NCBI GenBank assembly: GCA_019424135.1
Contig: JAHYZZ010000021.1
Span: forward strand, 1 to 45,039
Direction: 5' to 3'
Length of the DNA: 45,039 nucleotides
Source of the DNA: Lachnospiraceae bacterium
GTDB taxonomy: Bacteria; Bacillota; Clostridia; Lachnospirales; Lachnospiraceae
Below, piece by piece: positions 1 through 7,788 of the stretch. Both the position numbers and the translations under genes were made by a program. The notes under the pieces are model-generated. The model was not told the DNA's origin, ran no database searches, and saw only the letters and a program-made list of their open reading frames with translations. Position 1 is the first letter of the stretch, and every line of letters starts with the position of its first letter.

Positions 1-30
1 TATTTTCATCGGGAGCCCTCCCTTTACATA

Positions 31-1089
31 TTATTCCAGATTTACCACTGGTTTGATCAGGTCCTTAGGTTTGTCTCTCATCATGAATAACGCTTCTTCC
101 AGATGATCCCACCCGTCGAAAACGTGAGATACTAGAGGATGGACATCCAGTCTTCCTGCCGATACCAGAGAACCAAGCTTCTCCATCCGCAGACGTCCGC
201 CGGGCATCAGACCGCCGTTGATCTGTTTGTGCCCCATTCCAACTCCCCATTCTGCACGTGGGATGTTGACATAGGTTCCGCTTCCAAGATAGTTGACGTT
301 GCCGATTTTTCCGCCGGGTTTCAAAGCCTTTACGGCAGATTCAAAGGTCTCGCAGCTGCCACCTGCAATCACGACTTTGTCCACGCCTTTTCCATCGGTC
401 ATAGCCAGCACCTGATCCTCGATGGTCCCGTCTTTATAGCTGATGAAGTCTACGGCTCCATATCCCTTTGCTGCCGCAACGCATGCCGGACGGGTGCCGA
501 CTGCGATGATTCTGGAGGCTCCGCGTAAATTCGCTCCGGCTACGGCCATCAGACCCACCGGACCGATTCCGATTACCAGCACGGTATCGCCGAACTGTAC
601 ATCGGCAAGCTCTACGCCGTGGAATCCTGTCGGAACCATGTCGGAAAGCATACATGCGTCTACAGGAGTAATGTTTTCGGGGAGCAGTGCCAGGTTGCCG
701 TCTGCATCGTTGACATGGAAGTATTCGGAGAACACGCCGTCTTTAAAGTTGGAGAACTTCCAGCCTGCCAGCATGCCGCCGGAGTGCATGGAGTAACCAG
801 CCTGTGCTTCCAAAGAGTTCCAGTCCGGTGTAATGGCCGGCACCAGTACCCGGTCTCCCGGTTTAAAGTCTTTGACCAGGGAGCCTACTTCTACGACCTC
901 TGCACAGCATTCGTGCCCGAGAATCATATTGTGGCGTTCGCCGATGGCTCCCTCCCACAGCGTGTGGACATCAGAGGTGCAGATAGCAACAGCAAGAGGC
1001 TTACAGATGGCATCCAGAGGGGCAAATTCTGGTTTTGGTTTTTCGATCCAGCCAGATTCGCCGATTTTTAACATTGCATAACCTTTCAT
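31..1089 (-). CDS. adh: NADP-dependent secondary alcohol dehydrogenase (zinc-type)
   Basis: 352 residues, the same length as Thermoanaerobacter brockii secondary alcohol dehydrogenase, and alignable end to end from memory. It should interconvert secondary alcohols and ketones in the cytoplasm. Seen: catalytic zinc ligands Cys37, His59 and Asp150 with Glu60 beside them; Rossmann motif GIGPVG at 174-179; Gly198/Thr199/Arg200 and Tyr218, the set that gives NADP preference in the T. brockii enzyme (which has Ser at 199). The structural-zinc Cys cluster of horse-liver-type ADHs is absent, as in this subfamily. The start follows AGGAG with good spacing. It is transcribed divergently from the acetyltransferase gene. 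The true substrate is not shown; a role beside the ygc-like cluster is only suggested by position. Confidence 0.93.
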   Translation of the reverse strand: MKGYAMLKIGESGWIEKPKPEFAPLDAICKPLAVAICTSDVHTLWEGAIGERHNMILGHECCAEVVEVGSLVKDFKPGDRVLVPAITPDWNSLEAQAGYSMHSGGMLAGWKFSNFKDGVFSEYFHVNDADGNLALLPENITPVDACMLSDMVPTGFHGVELADVQFGDTVLVIGIGPVGLMAVAGANLRGASRIIAVGTRPACVAAAKGYGAVDFISYKDGTIEDQVLAMTDGKGVDKVVIAGGSCETFESAVKALKPGGKIGNVNYLGSGTYVNIPRAEWGVGMGHKQINGGLMPGGRLRMEKLGSLVSAGRLDVHPLVSHVFDGWDHLEEALFMMRDKPKDLIKPVVNLE

Positions 1090-1265
1090 TCGCTTCTCTC
1101 CTTTCTGAAAAAATAAAGTGTATAGTTTATTTATTTTATCATGACATATTCACAAATACAATAAAAGAAATCGTAATAATTATCACAAATATTTATTAAT
1201 ATATGATAAAATTTAGATAATTAGATCCTCATATGTATGAGAGTGATTCATGTGGAGGGAAAGGA
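1090..1265. promoter_or_regulatory. AT-rich divergent promoter region (adh / GNAT)
   Basis: This very AT-rich spacer carries the promoter of adh (minus strand; weak candidate -10 TATACA with an ATGTCA-like -35 about 17 bp upstream) and probably that of the acetyltransferase. It contains AAATATTTATTAA at 1187-1199, TTTATCATGA at 1135-1144 and TTTAGATAA at 1212-1220. The first two appear as reverse complements in the amidohydrolase promoter near 13.83-13.86 kb, and the third resembles the boxes there, hinting at a shared regulator. Confidence 0.5.
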
Positions 1266-1280
1266 ATGGAGGAAAAGAAA

Positions 1281-1727
1281 ATGACGTTTCGTTATGCGAA
1301 AGAGAAAGATGCCGGTCTGGTGCTGGAGTTTTTAAAAAGGCTGTCGGAATACGAGAAAGCGGAAGAACATCTGGTTTCGACGGCTTCGATGCTGGCCAAA
1401 GAGCTTGGAAAAGAACATGGGGCAAGAGCACTGTTTGTTCTGGCAGAGGGAAAGGAAGTGGGATGTGCTTTGTTCTTTCGAAATTTTTCTGGATATCTGG
1501 GACGTTCCGGCATCTTTATTGATGCTTTGATTGTGCTGGAAGAATATAGAGGAAAGGGTTATGGAAAGGCCTTGTTTGAAGAATTGAAAAGAGAAACTGT
1601 GCGGATGGGCGGAGTCAGAATGGAATGGCTTTGCCTGGACTGGAATACGCCGTCCAGGCAGTTTTATCAAAATAATGGAGGGCAGCCGATGGAGACTTTC
1701 GTCACGTATCGGCTGCCCCTTCAGTAA
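1281..1727 (+). CDS. GNAT-family N-acetyltransferase (diamine/SSAT-like)
   Basis: 148 residues from the ATG at 1281, which has GGAGG eight bases upstream and gives the usual family N-terminus (MTFRYAKEKDA). In-frame ATGs at 1266 and 1233 are possible but less likely. GNAT enzymes move an acetyl group from acetyl-CoA to an amine. Seen: the acetyl-CoA loop EYRGKGYG, preceded by the strand IFIDALIVL and followed by a CLDWNTPSRQFYQNNG segment. This arrangement is typical of the spermidine/spermine or diamine acetyltransferase branch. The substrate is unproven. The gene converges with the MFS gene, leaving 27 bp between stops. Confidence 0.8.
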   Translation: MTFRYAKEKDAGLVLEFLKRLSEYEKAEEHLVSTASMLAKELGKEHGARALFVLAEGKEVGCALFFRNFSGYLGRSGIFIDALIVLEEYRGKGYGKALFEELKRETVRMGGVRMEWLCLDWNTPSRQFYQNNGGQPMETFVTYRLPLQ

Positions 1728-1754
1728 GCCCTTTTTCGAAACTTGGATATGGTT

Positions 1755-2990
1755 TTAGGCAGATGCCTGATCTTTCTTTACAACTCTTCCAAGAATCAGT
1801 GTTAATACAACGCAGAGGAGTGCGGCTACTACAGCATAGATCCAGGTCATGTTGAATCCGGTTCTGCCGTAGCTGTCCATCCATCCGCCGACTAAGGTAT
1901 ACATAAATACGTCTGGCAGATATCCCAGGGCAGAGGAGATTCCGGATACACGTCCGCTTAGCTGAATGGAGATTCCTGCATCCTGATGTACGGCGAAGTA
2001 CTGGCTTCTTACAGCGTAGATAAAGAACAGACCGAAGAAGAAGTTTATGATAACAGGGGTGTACATGGCTGCGTTTGCCGGAAGTATCACATATAAAGCG
2101 AAGGAAATAGCAAGTCCGATACATCCTGCGATGATCACTTTCATACGGGAGTGCAGTTTGTCAGCGAGAAAACCGCCGATGACACCACCGATGCCCTGAA
2201 GCAGGTATCTGACGCCGCCAAGTGTTGCCGCGGTGGTAGCGGTCATGCCACAGAACTGCTGTGCATAAGTGGTTACGTATCCAATCAGTCCATATACGCT
2301 GTAGGCAGTAAAGATGATACCAACCAGGAGCCATACTCTTGGAATCAGAAGACATTTAAACATCCCTTTTACAACCTCTCCAAGAGATTCGGTCTGTTCG
2401 CCGGTCTTTGTATCTTCAATAAAAAACCAGTTCAGGATACCGATCACAATAACGGTGATGGCACAGACACGGATAGCAGCTGCTGCGCCTGCAATCTCAT
2501 CAACAAAGGCTGAGAATACGGCTGTCATGGCAAATACCAGCAGAGCGTTGAGAACGCCTCGGAGACCTTCCTGCAGTCCGAAGAGACGTCCTTGCTCTTC
2601 TTCAGTACCAAGCATACGGGTCGCTTTGATGCATGCAGACCAGTAAGTGATAATGGTTGAAATGCCCATTAATACGAAGATAATCCGGCTGATGGTAAAT
2701 CCCGGGAAGGTAGAAAACCACAGACCAAGGATACCAGTTGCCAGGAAGGAGAATGTCAGCAGTTTCCGTGCGGAGAATTTATCTGCGATAATTCCTCCAA
2801 TGAAATAAGAAAGAGTTGCCATTGTCGCGTATCCGGAAGATAAGAGTCCCATCTGTTCGTTTGACAAATTCATTGCATTTTGGATCGGGACATAGAATGT
2901 TTCACGGATATAAGGTAACTGAAAGATGATGCCGGCGCCTGCTGCCAACAGGAGCAAAGTACCGTATTTCTTAATGAATGCTTTGTTCAT
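1755..2990 (-). CDS. MFS transporter (YqcE/YihN-like)
   Basis: 411 residues with about 12 hydrophobic segments, so an inner-membrane secondary transporter of the major facilitator superfamily. The loop between segments 2 and 3 reads GGIIADKFSARK, the MFS signature. I start at the ATG at 2990 because GGAGGT sits seven bases upstream; an in-frame ATG at 3005 overlaps that site. The gene has its own promoter and a leader with an intrinsic terminator whose upstream arm resembles the SDR-operon leader, so it is probably under the same GlpP-type antitermination. E. coli ygc clusters also carry two MFS genes (ygcS, yqcE). Substrate unknown; a sugar acid or polyol is a guess from the cluster. Confidence 0.85.
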   Translation of the reverse strand: MNKAFIKKYGTLLLLAAGAGIIFQLPYIRETFYVPIQNAMNLSNEQMGLLSSGYATMATLSYFIGGIIADKFSARKLLTFSFLATGILGLWFSTFPGFTISRIIFVLMGISTIITYWSACIKATRMLGTEEEQGRLFGLQEGLRGVLNALLVFAMTAVFSAFVDEIAGAAAAIRVCAITVIVIGILNWFFIEDTKTGEQTESLGEVVKGMFKCLLIPRVWLLVGIIFTAYSVYGLIGYVTTYAQQFCGMTATTAATLGGVRYLLQGIGGVIGGFLADKLHSRMKVIIAGCIGLAISFALYVILPANAAMYTPVIINFFFGLFFIYAVRSQYFAVHQDAGISIQLSGRVSGISSALGYLPDVFMYTLVGGWMDSYGRTGFNMTWIYAVVAALLCVVLTLILGRVVKKDQASA

Positions 2991-3071
2991 AAAATTGACC
3001 TCCATGTTTCATAGTAAATGTTCGGAGTTTGTTTCCTGCTGCAGTCAGAAAAGTTCTCCGGATTTTTGAAT

Positions 3072-3127
3072 AAAAAAGAGAGAAGTAATGCCTTGGGGGC
3101 GTTACTTCTCTCAAACTCTTGTAACTG
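3072..3127 (-). terminator. Leader terminator/antiterminator of first MFS gene
   Basis: On the minus strand the leader forms a 15-bp stem with one mismatch (arms 3098-3112 and 3078-3092, loop 3093-3097) followed by six U, a clear intrinsic terminator located before the start codon. Upstream, GTTAC (plus-strand 3121-3125) can pair with the GTAAC in the terminator's left arm (3101-3105), giving a competing hairpin. The shared core CAGTTACAAGAG...GAGAGAAGTAAC nearly matches the SDR leader. Confidence 0.8.
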
Positions 3128-3132
3128 ACTAA

Positions 3133-3161
3133 AGCATAAGATAATTATGTAAAAAAGTCAA
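3133..3161 (-). promoter_or_regulatory. Sigma-A promoter of first MFS gene
   Basis: On the minus strand, -35 TTGACT (3156-3161) and -10 TATGCT (3133-3138) are separated by 17 bp. Transcription would begin just upstream of the conserved leader hairpin. Confidence 0.7.
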
Positions 3162-3228
3162 TTATCAACAGGAAAAAAGATTAAAATTATAAAAAGTGCA
3201 TAAAAAAAGTCGAATAAACGGTAGGGTT

Positions 3229-4449
3229 TTACGAGTGCAAATTGTTGCTTTTTTCTAATTGTTTCGAAAAAAGGAAACCTATGCATGATACCAGGATGAC
3301 GATGGCAAACACGATGACATAGCCATACCTGGGGAACTGATCCAGTAAAAACCCACTTAGCGAATAGTAAAAGGCATCTGGTGAATAGGCGCAAAAGGAG
3401 ATGAAACTGATGGATAGTCCATACATGGCAGGAGGAATATCTGCCTCGTCAATGGTGATCAAAGCCATGCTTTTCCCCATATTGATAAATAAACAGGATA
3501 AAAAGATACAGATCACCATGATTCCTAAACTATTTGAGGAAAAGATCAGCATTATGACCAGTGATGAGGCGTTCAGGAAGAAGCTGTATTTCATCAGGCG
3601 TGCGGCGGAGTGAAAATGATCGGTGATCCGGCCGGCAATGGGAGCGGCAAGAATGGCGATCACATAAGTACGTATCAGAATCATCAGGTTCATGATCTCG
3701 TCTGGTATGGAATACATACTGCCAAGGAAAAGCAGGATATAGTTCAATCCTGAGAATCCGATATAGTTTGTAAAAACGATGCAAATGACGGTCCACAGCT
3801 TCTTATTCTGCACCAGTTGTTTTAAACATGTTAGATTGATTGGAGCTTGTGGTGCAGTGTCCGTGTGCTTTGTACGCAGGATCAGGGCGGATAAGATTGC
3901 CGACAAAATATTCAAGGCAGCAAAAAACACGAAGAGCAGGCGGACCAATTGAGCATCTGCTGCGCTCCTGGATGTGAGATGGAATCCAAGGGCTGCAAAT
4001 AAGATACCAAGCACTCCGTTAAATACATAAAACAGGCTAAAGACAGTCCCCTGGCAAAACGGGGGACCGATACTGTGTAAAATCTGCAGGTGAGTGGGGT
4101 AGAAAACAGCGCCCAGCAAGAAACCGATGATTCCAAAAAGCAGGATCATCACTGGATAGGGAGGAAGGGCTGCAAGCAATAGGGTCAGGATTCCGATCAG
4201 CGAAAGAGAAACGCACACCAGACAGCGGGCTGAAAATTTGTTCAGAAAATATGCGCCGAACAGATAAGAAAACATGGAAAAAAGGCCGTAGATACTATAG
4301 AGCTGACCCAGACGGAAATGAGACAGTTCCAGGCCGCTTTGCATCAGCTGATAGTACAGACTTTTCATAAAGGCAAGGCTATATACAGAATTATAGGCAC
4401 AGGCAATGATGAATATCATCAGAATGTGGATCTTTTTTAAATATCTCAT
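3229..4449 (-). CDS. MFS transporter, second copy
   Basis: 406 residues with about 12 transmembrane segments, from the ATG at 4449 with AGGAG upstream. A longer frame to 4485 would run through the leader terminator and is rejected. The N-terminal half has the MFS pattern (FGAYFLNKFSAR after segment 2), and the C-terminal segment SPDAFYYSLSGFLLDQFPRYGY is similar in layout to LPDVFMYTLVGGWMDSYGRTG of the other MFS protein here, so the two are distant paralogues. It is divergent from the GlpP-like gene. It has its own consensus promoter and an attenuator-like leader. Substrate unknown. Gene order fits YgcS/YqcE of E. coli. Confidence 0.83.
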   Translation of the reverse strand: MRYLKKIHILMIFIIACAYNSVYSLAFMKSLYYQLMQSGLELSHFRLGQLYSIYGLFSMFSYLFGAYFLNKFSARCLVCVSLSLIGILTLLLAALPPYPVMILLFGIIGFLLGAVFYPTHLQILHSIGPPFCQGTVFSLFYVFNGVLGILFAALGFHLTSRSAADAQLVRLLFVFFAALNILSAILSALILRTKHTDTAPQAPINLTCLKQLVQNKKLWTVICIVFTNYIGFSGLNYILLFLGSMYSIPDEIMNLMILIRTYVIAILAAPIAGRITDHFHSAARLMKYSFFLNASSLVIMLIFSSNSLGIMVICIFLSCLFINMGKSMALITIDEADIPPAMYGLSISFISFCAYSPDAFYYSLSGFLLDQFPRYGYVIVFAIVILVSCIGFLFSKQLEKSNNLHS

Positions 4450-4465
4450 AGGCTTTCTCCTGAAT

Positions 4466-4518
4466 AAAAAAAGTCCTGATACCACTTGTATCAGAACTTA
4501 CTCTTAGACTCTCGTTCT
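4466..4518 (-). terminator. Leader terminator/antiterminator of second MFS gene
   Basis: The minus-strand leader holds an 11-bp stem with one G-U pair (arms 4488-4498 and 4472-4482, five-base loop) followed by seven U before the ribosome binding site. An alternative pairing, AGAAC (plus 4514-4518) with GUUCU (plus 4493-4497), would destroy the left arm of the terminator. The layout matches the other two leaders, although the sequence is more divergent. Confidence 0.75.
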
Positions 4519-4540
4519 TACTTGCCGTTTATTTGTTCTC

Positions 4541-4569
4541 ATTGTAGAAAGAAATCATCCTCTTGTCAA
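4541..4569 (-). promoter_or_regulatory. Consensus sigma-A promoter of second MFS gene
   Basis: On the minus strand, TTGACA (4564-4569), 17-bp spacer, TACAAT (4541-4546). Transcription starts about 80-85 bases before the start codon, giving a leader just long enough for the attenuator. Confidence 0.8.
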
Positions 4570-4603
4570 TCCTGTTTTTCTATAGAATTTCAAATGGTCT
4601 GAA

Positions 4604-4633
4604 TTGACCTTGGAAGATGTTTCATGGTAAACT
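4604..4633 (+). promoter_or_regulatory. Probable promoter of the GlpP-like gene
   Basis: TTGACC (4604-4609), 18-bp spacer, TAAACT (4628-4633), about 65 bases before the start codon. I see no terminator in this leader, unlike the three flanking units. Confidence 0.5.
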
Positions 4634-4697
4634 TTCTGTAATGAAGGTACAAAACATGAGAGGATGTTTCTCGGTTTTTACGGAAAAGAGGTATTGC

Positions 4698-5276
4698 ATG
4701 AGTTGTTTTACGAAAGAAGATTTTTTGCTTGCAACGGAAAAATGTCCGGTTATACCGGAAATTAAAAATGAAGAGTGGCTGGAAGCGCTGGCAGATTCGG
4801 ACAGCGACCTGGTTTATATCCTTTATGGAGACATCTGTACAATTGCAGATATTGTGAACCGTGTTAAGGAGATGGGAAAGAAAGCAATCGTACACATCGA
4901 TCTGATTGTGGGGTTGTCAGCCAAAGAGATTAGTGTGGATTTTATTCGAAAATACACGAAGGCAGACGGAATCATCAGCATGAAGCCGACGCTGATCAAA
5001 AGAGCAAATGATCTGGAACTTTTTACAATTCAGCGTTTTTATATGATCGATGGTCTGACTTACGCAAATGTTGCCAAGAATGTCAAGCACAGCAATCCGG
5101 ATGTGGTGGAGTTTATGCCGGCAGGCTTATCAAAACTGATTCCTTATCTGGTGGAAATGATCAATAAACCGATCGTGGTAAGTGGGTTGACCCAGGACCG
5201 TGAGGATATCATGCTGGCACTAAAAGGCGGAGCCTATGCCATTGCAACTACGAATCGAGGACTATGGAACTGTTGA
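4698..5276 (+). CDS. ygcP: GlpP-family glycerol-3-phosphate-type antiterminator (YgcP-like)
   Basis: 192 residues, the same length as B. subtilis GlpP, from the ATG at 4698 after AGAGGT. GlpP proteins bind leader mRNA and let polymerase pass an intrinsic terminator when a phosphorylated effector (glycerol 3-phosphate for GlpP) is present. Seen: HIDLIVGLS at 66-74, ADGIISMKPTLI at 89-100, then VVEFMPAG, KPIVVSGL and ALKGGAYAIATTN near the C-terminus, all matching the TIM-barrel fold of the family. It lies between three transcription units whose leaders each hold a terminator, the expected RNA targets. The effector is probably the product of the neighbouring kinase rather than glycerol 3-phosphate, but that is inference. 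Confidence 0.9.
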   Translation: MSCFTKEDFLLATEKCPVIPEIKNEEWLEALADSDSDLVYILYGDICTIADIVNRVKEMGKKAIVHIDLIVGLSAKEISVDFIRKYTKADGIISMKPTLIKRANDLELFTIQRFYMIDGLTYANVAKNVKHSNPDVVEFMPAGLSKLIPYLVEMINKPIVVSGLTQDREDIMLALKGGAYAIATTNRGLWNC

Positions 5277-5330
5277 TATTTGTACAATATGCATAAAAAA
5301 TCGATAGATTATTTGGCTTTAATCACGATA

Positions 5331-5360
5331 TTGACAATATGCTGATCTTGGAACTATAAT
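5331..5360 (+). promoter_or_regulatory. Consensus promoter of the SDR-kinase-ETF operon
   Basis: TTGACA (5331-5336), 18-bp spacer, TATAAT (5355-5360): both hexamers are perfect. A promoter this strong in front of a catabolic operon makes sense if control is exerted downstream at the leader terminator. Confidence 0.85.
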
Positions 5361-5367
5361 AAGGGCA

Positions 5368-5433
5368 GTTACAAAAGAGCGAAAGAGAGAGTAACTTTTG
5401 TCTAGAAGACTGGACAAGGGTTGCTCTTTTTTT
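5368..5433 (+). terminator. Leader attenuator of the SDR operon (GlpP-type target)
   Basis: A long hairpin (arms 5386-5402 and 5413-5429, about 17 pairs including several G-U, ten-base loop) runs into seven U ending at 5433, some 80 bases before the SDR start. Two alternative pairings compete with it: GUUAC 5368-5372 with GUAAC 5391-5395, or ACAAAAG 5371-5377 with CUUUUGU 5395-5401. The core CAGTTACAAAAG...GAGAGAGTAAC matches the first MFS leader. Confidence 0.85.
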
Positions 5434-5516
5434 GTACCCGAATACGGATTCCGGAGTCTTGAATATGGGGATGTACCGCTCTAAAAATATCAAAAGAAAG
5501 TATGGAGGACGAAAAC

Positions 5517-6302
5517 ATGAGTGCAAACATTAATGATTTTTCAATGGATTTCTTTTCACTGAAAGGAAAAAAAGCAATTGTAACCGGAGGAAACAGTGGA
5601 CTGGGACAGGCATTTGCCCTTGCTCTTGCAAAAGCAGGCGCGGACATCTTTGTATTTGCAAATATGAATGATGATGGGACCACACAGAAGCTGATTGAAG
5701 GCTGTGGCGTAAAATATGCTTATATGGAAGGCGACATTACAGAAGACGGGATCTGCGATAAGGTGGCAGATGCCTGCGTGGAGACTTACGGGCAGGTTGA
5801 TATCCTGGTAAACTGTGCAGGGATCTGCATCTGCAAAGATGTGTTGGATTTTGGAAGAGAGTCATGGGATCCGATGATTGCGATCAATCTGACTGCAGCG
5901 TTTGAGCTAAGCCGTGCAGTGGCAAGATATATGATTCCACAGAAAAGTGGAAGAATCATTAACATTTGTTCTTTGTTTTCTTTCCTTGGCGGCCTTGGAT
6001 CTCCGGCATATGCAGCAATGAAAGCAGGTCTGATGGGACTGACAAAAGCTTATGCAGATGAACTTGGAAAATACGGCATTACAGTAAATGGTATCGCACC
6101 TGGATACTTCCAGACCAGCATGACCACCGGATCTGGAAGTGCAAATGATGAGAAATACATCAAGATTAAAGAACATGTTCCGGCTGACCGCTGGGGCGAG
6201 AGACAGGATCTGATGGGCGCGATGGTATTTCTGGCCAGCCGTGCAGCAGACTATGTCAATGGTACTCTGTTAGTCGTAGACGGCGGATACCTTGTAAGAT
6301 AG
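5517..6302 (+). CDS. ygcW: SDR-family NAD(P) oxidoreductase (YgcW-like)
   Basis: 261 residues from the ATG at 5517, eight bases after GGAGG; an ATG at 5502 overlaps that site. Short-chain dehydrogenases oxidise an alcohol or reduce a ketone with NAD(P). Seen: cofactor motif TGGNSGLG at 23-30, NCAG at 99-102, Asn124, and the catalytic set Ser152, Tyr165 and Lys169 (YAAMK). The closest remembered relatives are E. coli YgcW and KduD-type sugar-acid dehydrogenases. It is the first gene of an operon continuing with kinase, flavoenzyme, EtfB, EtfA and a BCCT transporter, and is controlled by the leader attenuator. The substrate is unknown; a sugar, polyol or sugar acid is likely. Confidence 0.88.
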   Translation: MSANINDFSMDFFSLKGKKAIVTGGNSGLGQAFALALAKAGADIFVFANMNDDGTTQKLIEGCGVKYAYMEGDITEDGICDKVADACVETYGQVDILVNCAGICICKDVLDFGRESWDPMIAINLTAAFELSRAVARYMIPQKSGRIINICSLFSFLGGLGSPAYAAMKAGLMGLTKAYADELGKYGITVNGIAPGYFQTSMTTGSGSANDEKYIKIKEHVPADRWGERQDLMGAMVFLASRAADYVNGTLLVVDGGYLVR

Positions 6303-6328
6303 AAAAAAAGGAAGAAGGTATCTGGATT

Positions 6329-7759
6329 ATGAGTGAAAAATACATCATTGGTATTGATGAAGGATCCCAGAGCGCAAAAGTGACAATCTTTGATGTCAAA
6401 GGGCATATCGTCTGTGAAGACAGGGCGCCTCTGAGACCTTACGATCTTCCGCAGCCTGGTTATGTCGAGCATCCAGATGATGACTGGTGGGATGCAATCT
6501 GTGCAGGCGCGAAAAAGTGTATGGCAAAATTCGAAGGAAATGTACAAGACATTATTGGAATCGGTCTTTGTACCATCCGCTGCTGTCGTGCATATTTGAA
6601 AAAGGATGGAACGCTGGCACAGCCGGCAATGAGCTGGATGGATATCCGTGTTTCTAAGCCTTACGAACATGTAAATCCGGACGTGGCCTATATTGTAGCG
6701 TCTTCTGGTTATATCACACACCGCCTGACCGGTGAATTTAAAGATACGGTAGCCAATTATGAATATGGCTGGCCGGTAGATGTAGATAAGTGGAAATGGT
6801 CTGATGACCCGGAGGCATACAAGGCAACCGGCATGCCAAGAGAGATGTTGTTTGATCTGGTCATGCCAGGAGAGATTCTTGGCTATGTAACCCAAGAAGC
6901 GGCTTTGGCAACCGGGCTGCCCCAAGGAGTGCCGGTGGTAGCCACTTCCAATGATAAAGCAGTAGAAGGACTGGGAACCGGATGCATGGGAGATAAAACA
7001 GCGTGCATATCCCTGGGGACCTACACCACTGCCATGATGGAAGGAAAAGAGAATTTGAAAGGAACCTCCTATGCATGGCCGAAGTTCTCCTGTGTGCCAA
7101 ATAAATATTTCTATGACAGCAATGGAATCCGCAGAGGAATGTGGACCATCAGCTGGTTTCGGGATGTGCTGGGTGACAGCTATATTCAGATGGCAAAGGA
7201 ACAGGGATTGTCTGCCGAAGAGCTGTTAAGTATGGAAGCAGAGAAGGTACCAGCCGGAAGCGACGGCCTGATGACGGTTCTGGAGTGGCTGGCGCCTGTG
7301 GATGCACAATATAAGAAGGGCATTATGATCGGTTTCGATGGAAGACATACCAGAGGCCATATTTACAGATCCTTATTAGAGGCAGTTGCCATGACCCTGA
7401 AAAAGCATGTGGATGATATGTGCAATGAGATTCATGTGAATCTGGAACGAATGATCATCACAGGAGGTGGATCCAACAGTGATCTCTTCATGCAGATCCT
7501 GGCGGACGTATTTAACCTTCCGACGGTGAGAAATGAAGTGAACGGCGCAGCCGGAATGGGGGCAGCCATCTGTGCGGCAGTTGCCACAGGAGTATATGGA
7601 AGTTTTGAGGAAGCGGTGGAAAACATGGTGCGGTTTAAGGACACGTTCCAGCCCAATCCAGAGAATGTGGCACTGTATGAGAAGATGCTTCCAATCTACA
7701 GTAATATCACCAAATACACGGATGAAGTACTGAAGCAATCCTATGAACTTTTTAATTAA
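6329..7759 (+). CDS. ygcE: FGGY-family carbohydrate kinase (YgcE-like)
   Basis: 476 residues, typical for FGGY kinases (glycerol, xylulose, ribulose kinases). It should phosphorylate the pathway substrate with ATP in the cytoplasm. Seen: N-terminal phosphate loop IGIDEGSQSAKVTIFD, the ISLGTYTTA ATP-binding segment in the second domain, and near the C-terminus ITGGGSNSDLFMQILADVFN, the FGGY ATP/hinge signature. It starts 26 bp after the SDR gene with a GGAAGAAGG site upstream. Its product is the natural candidate for the effector sensed by the GlpP-like protein. It matches the ygcE position in the E. coli cluster. Which sugar or polyol it uses cannot be told from the sequence. Confidence 0.9.
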   Translation: MSEKYIIGIDEGSQSAKVTIFDVKGHIVCEDRAPLRPYDLPQPGYVEHPDDDWWDAICAGAKKCMAKFEGNVQDIIGIGLCTIRCCRAYLKKDGTLAQPAMSWMDIRVSKPYEHVNPDVAYIVASSGYITHRLTGEFKDTVANYEYGWPVDVDKWKWSDDPEAYKATGMPREMLFDLVMPGEILGYVTQEAALATGLPQGVPVVATSNDKAVEGLGTGCMGDKTACISLGTYTTAMMEGKENLKGTSYAWPKFSCVPNKYFYDSNGIRRGMWTISWFRDVLGDSYIQMAKEQGLSAEELLSMEAEKVPAGSDGLMTVLEWLAPVDAQYKKGIMIGFDGRHTRGHIYRSLLEAVAMTLKKHVDDMCNEIHVNLERMIITGGGSNSDLFMQILADVFNLPTVRNEVNGAAGMGAAICAAVATGVYGSFEEAVENMVRFKDTFQPNPENVALYEKMLPIYSNITKYTDEVLKQSYELFN

Positions 7760-7788
7760 GAAAATGCTATAATAAAAGGAGATTTATC

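Noticed and set aside
139..1081. Several open frames on the plus strand across adh
   Set aside because: They are antisense to a full-length, motif-complete alcohol dehydrogenase and show no protein-like composition.
1680..1718. 11-bp perfect inverted repeat at the 3' end of the GNAT gene
   Set aside because: It lies within the coding sequence and has no T run on either strand, so I do not call it a terminator; it may still lessen transcription between the convergent genes.
4450..4485. Longer start for the second MFS protein at 4485
   Set aside because: The extra codons are formed by the leader terminator and its U tract; the ATG at 4449 has a clear ribosome site.
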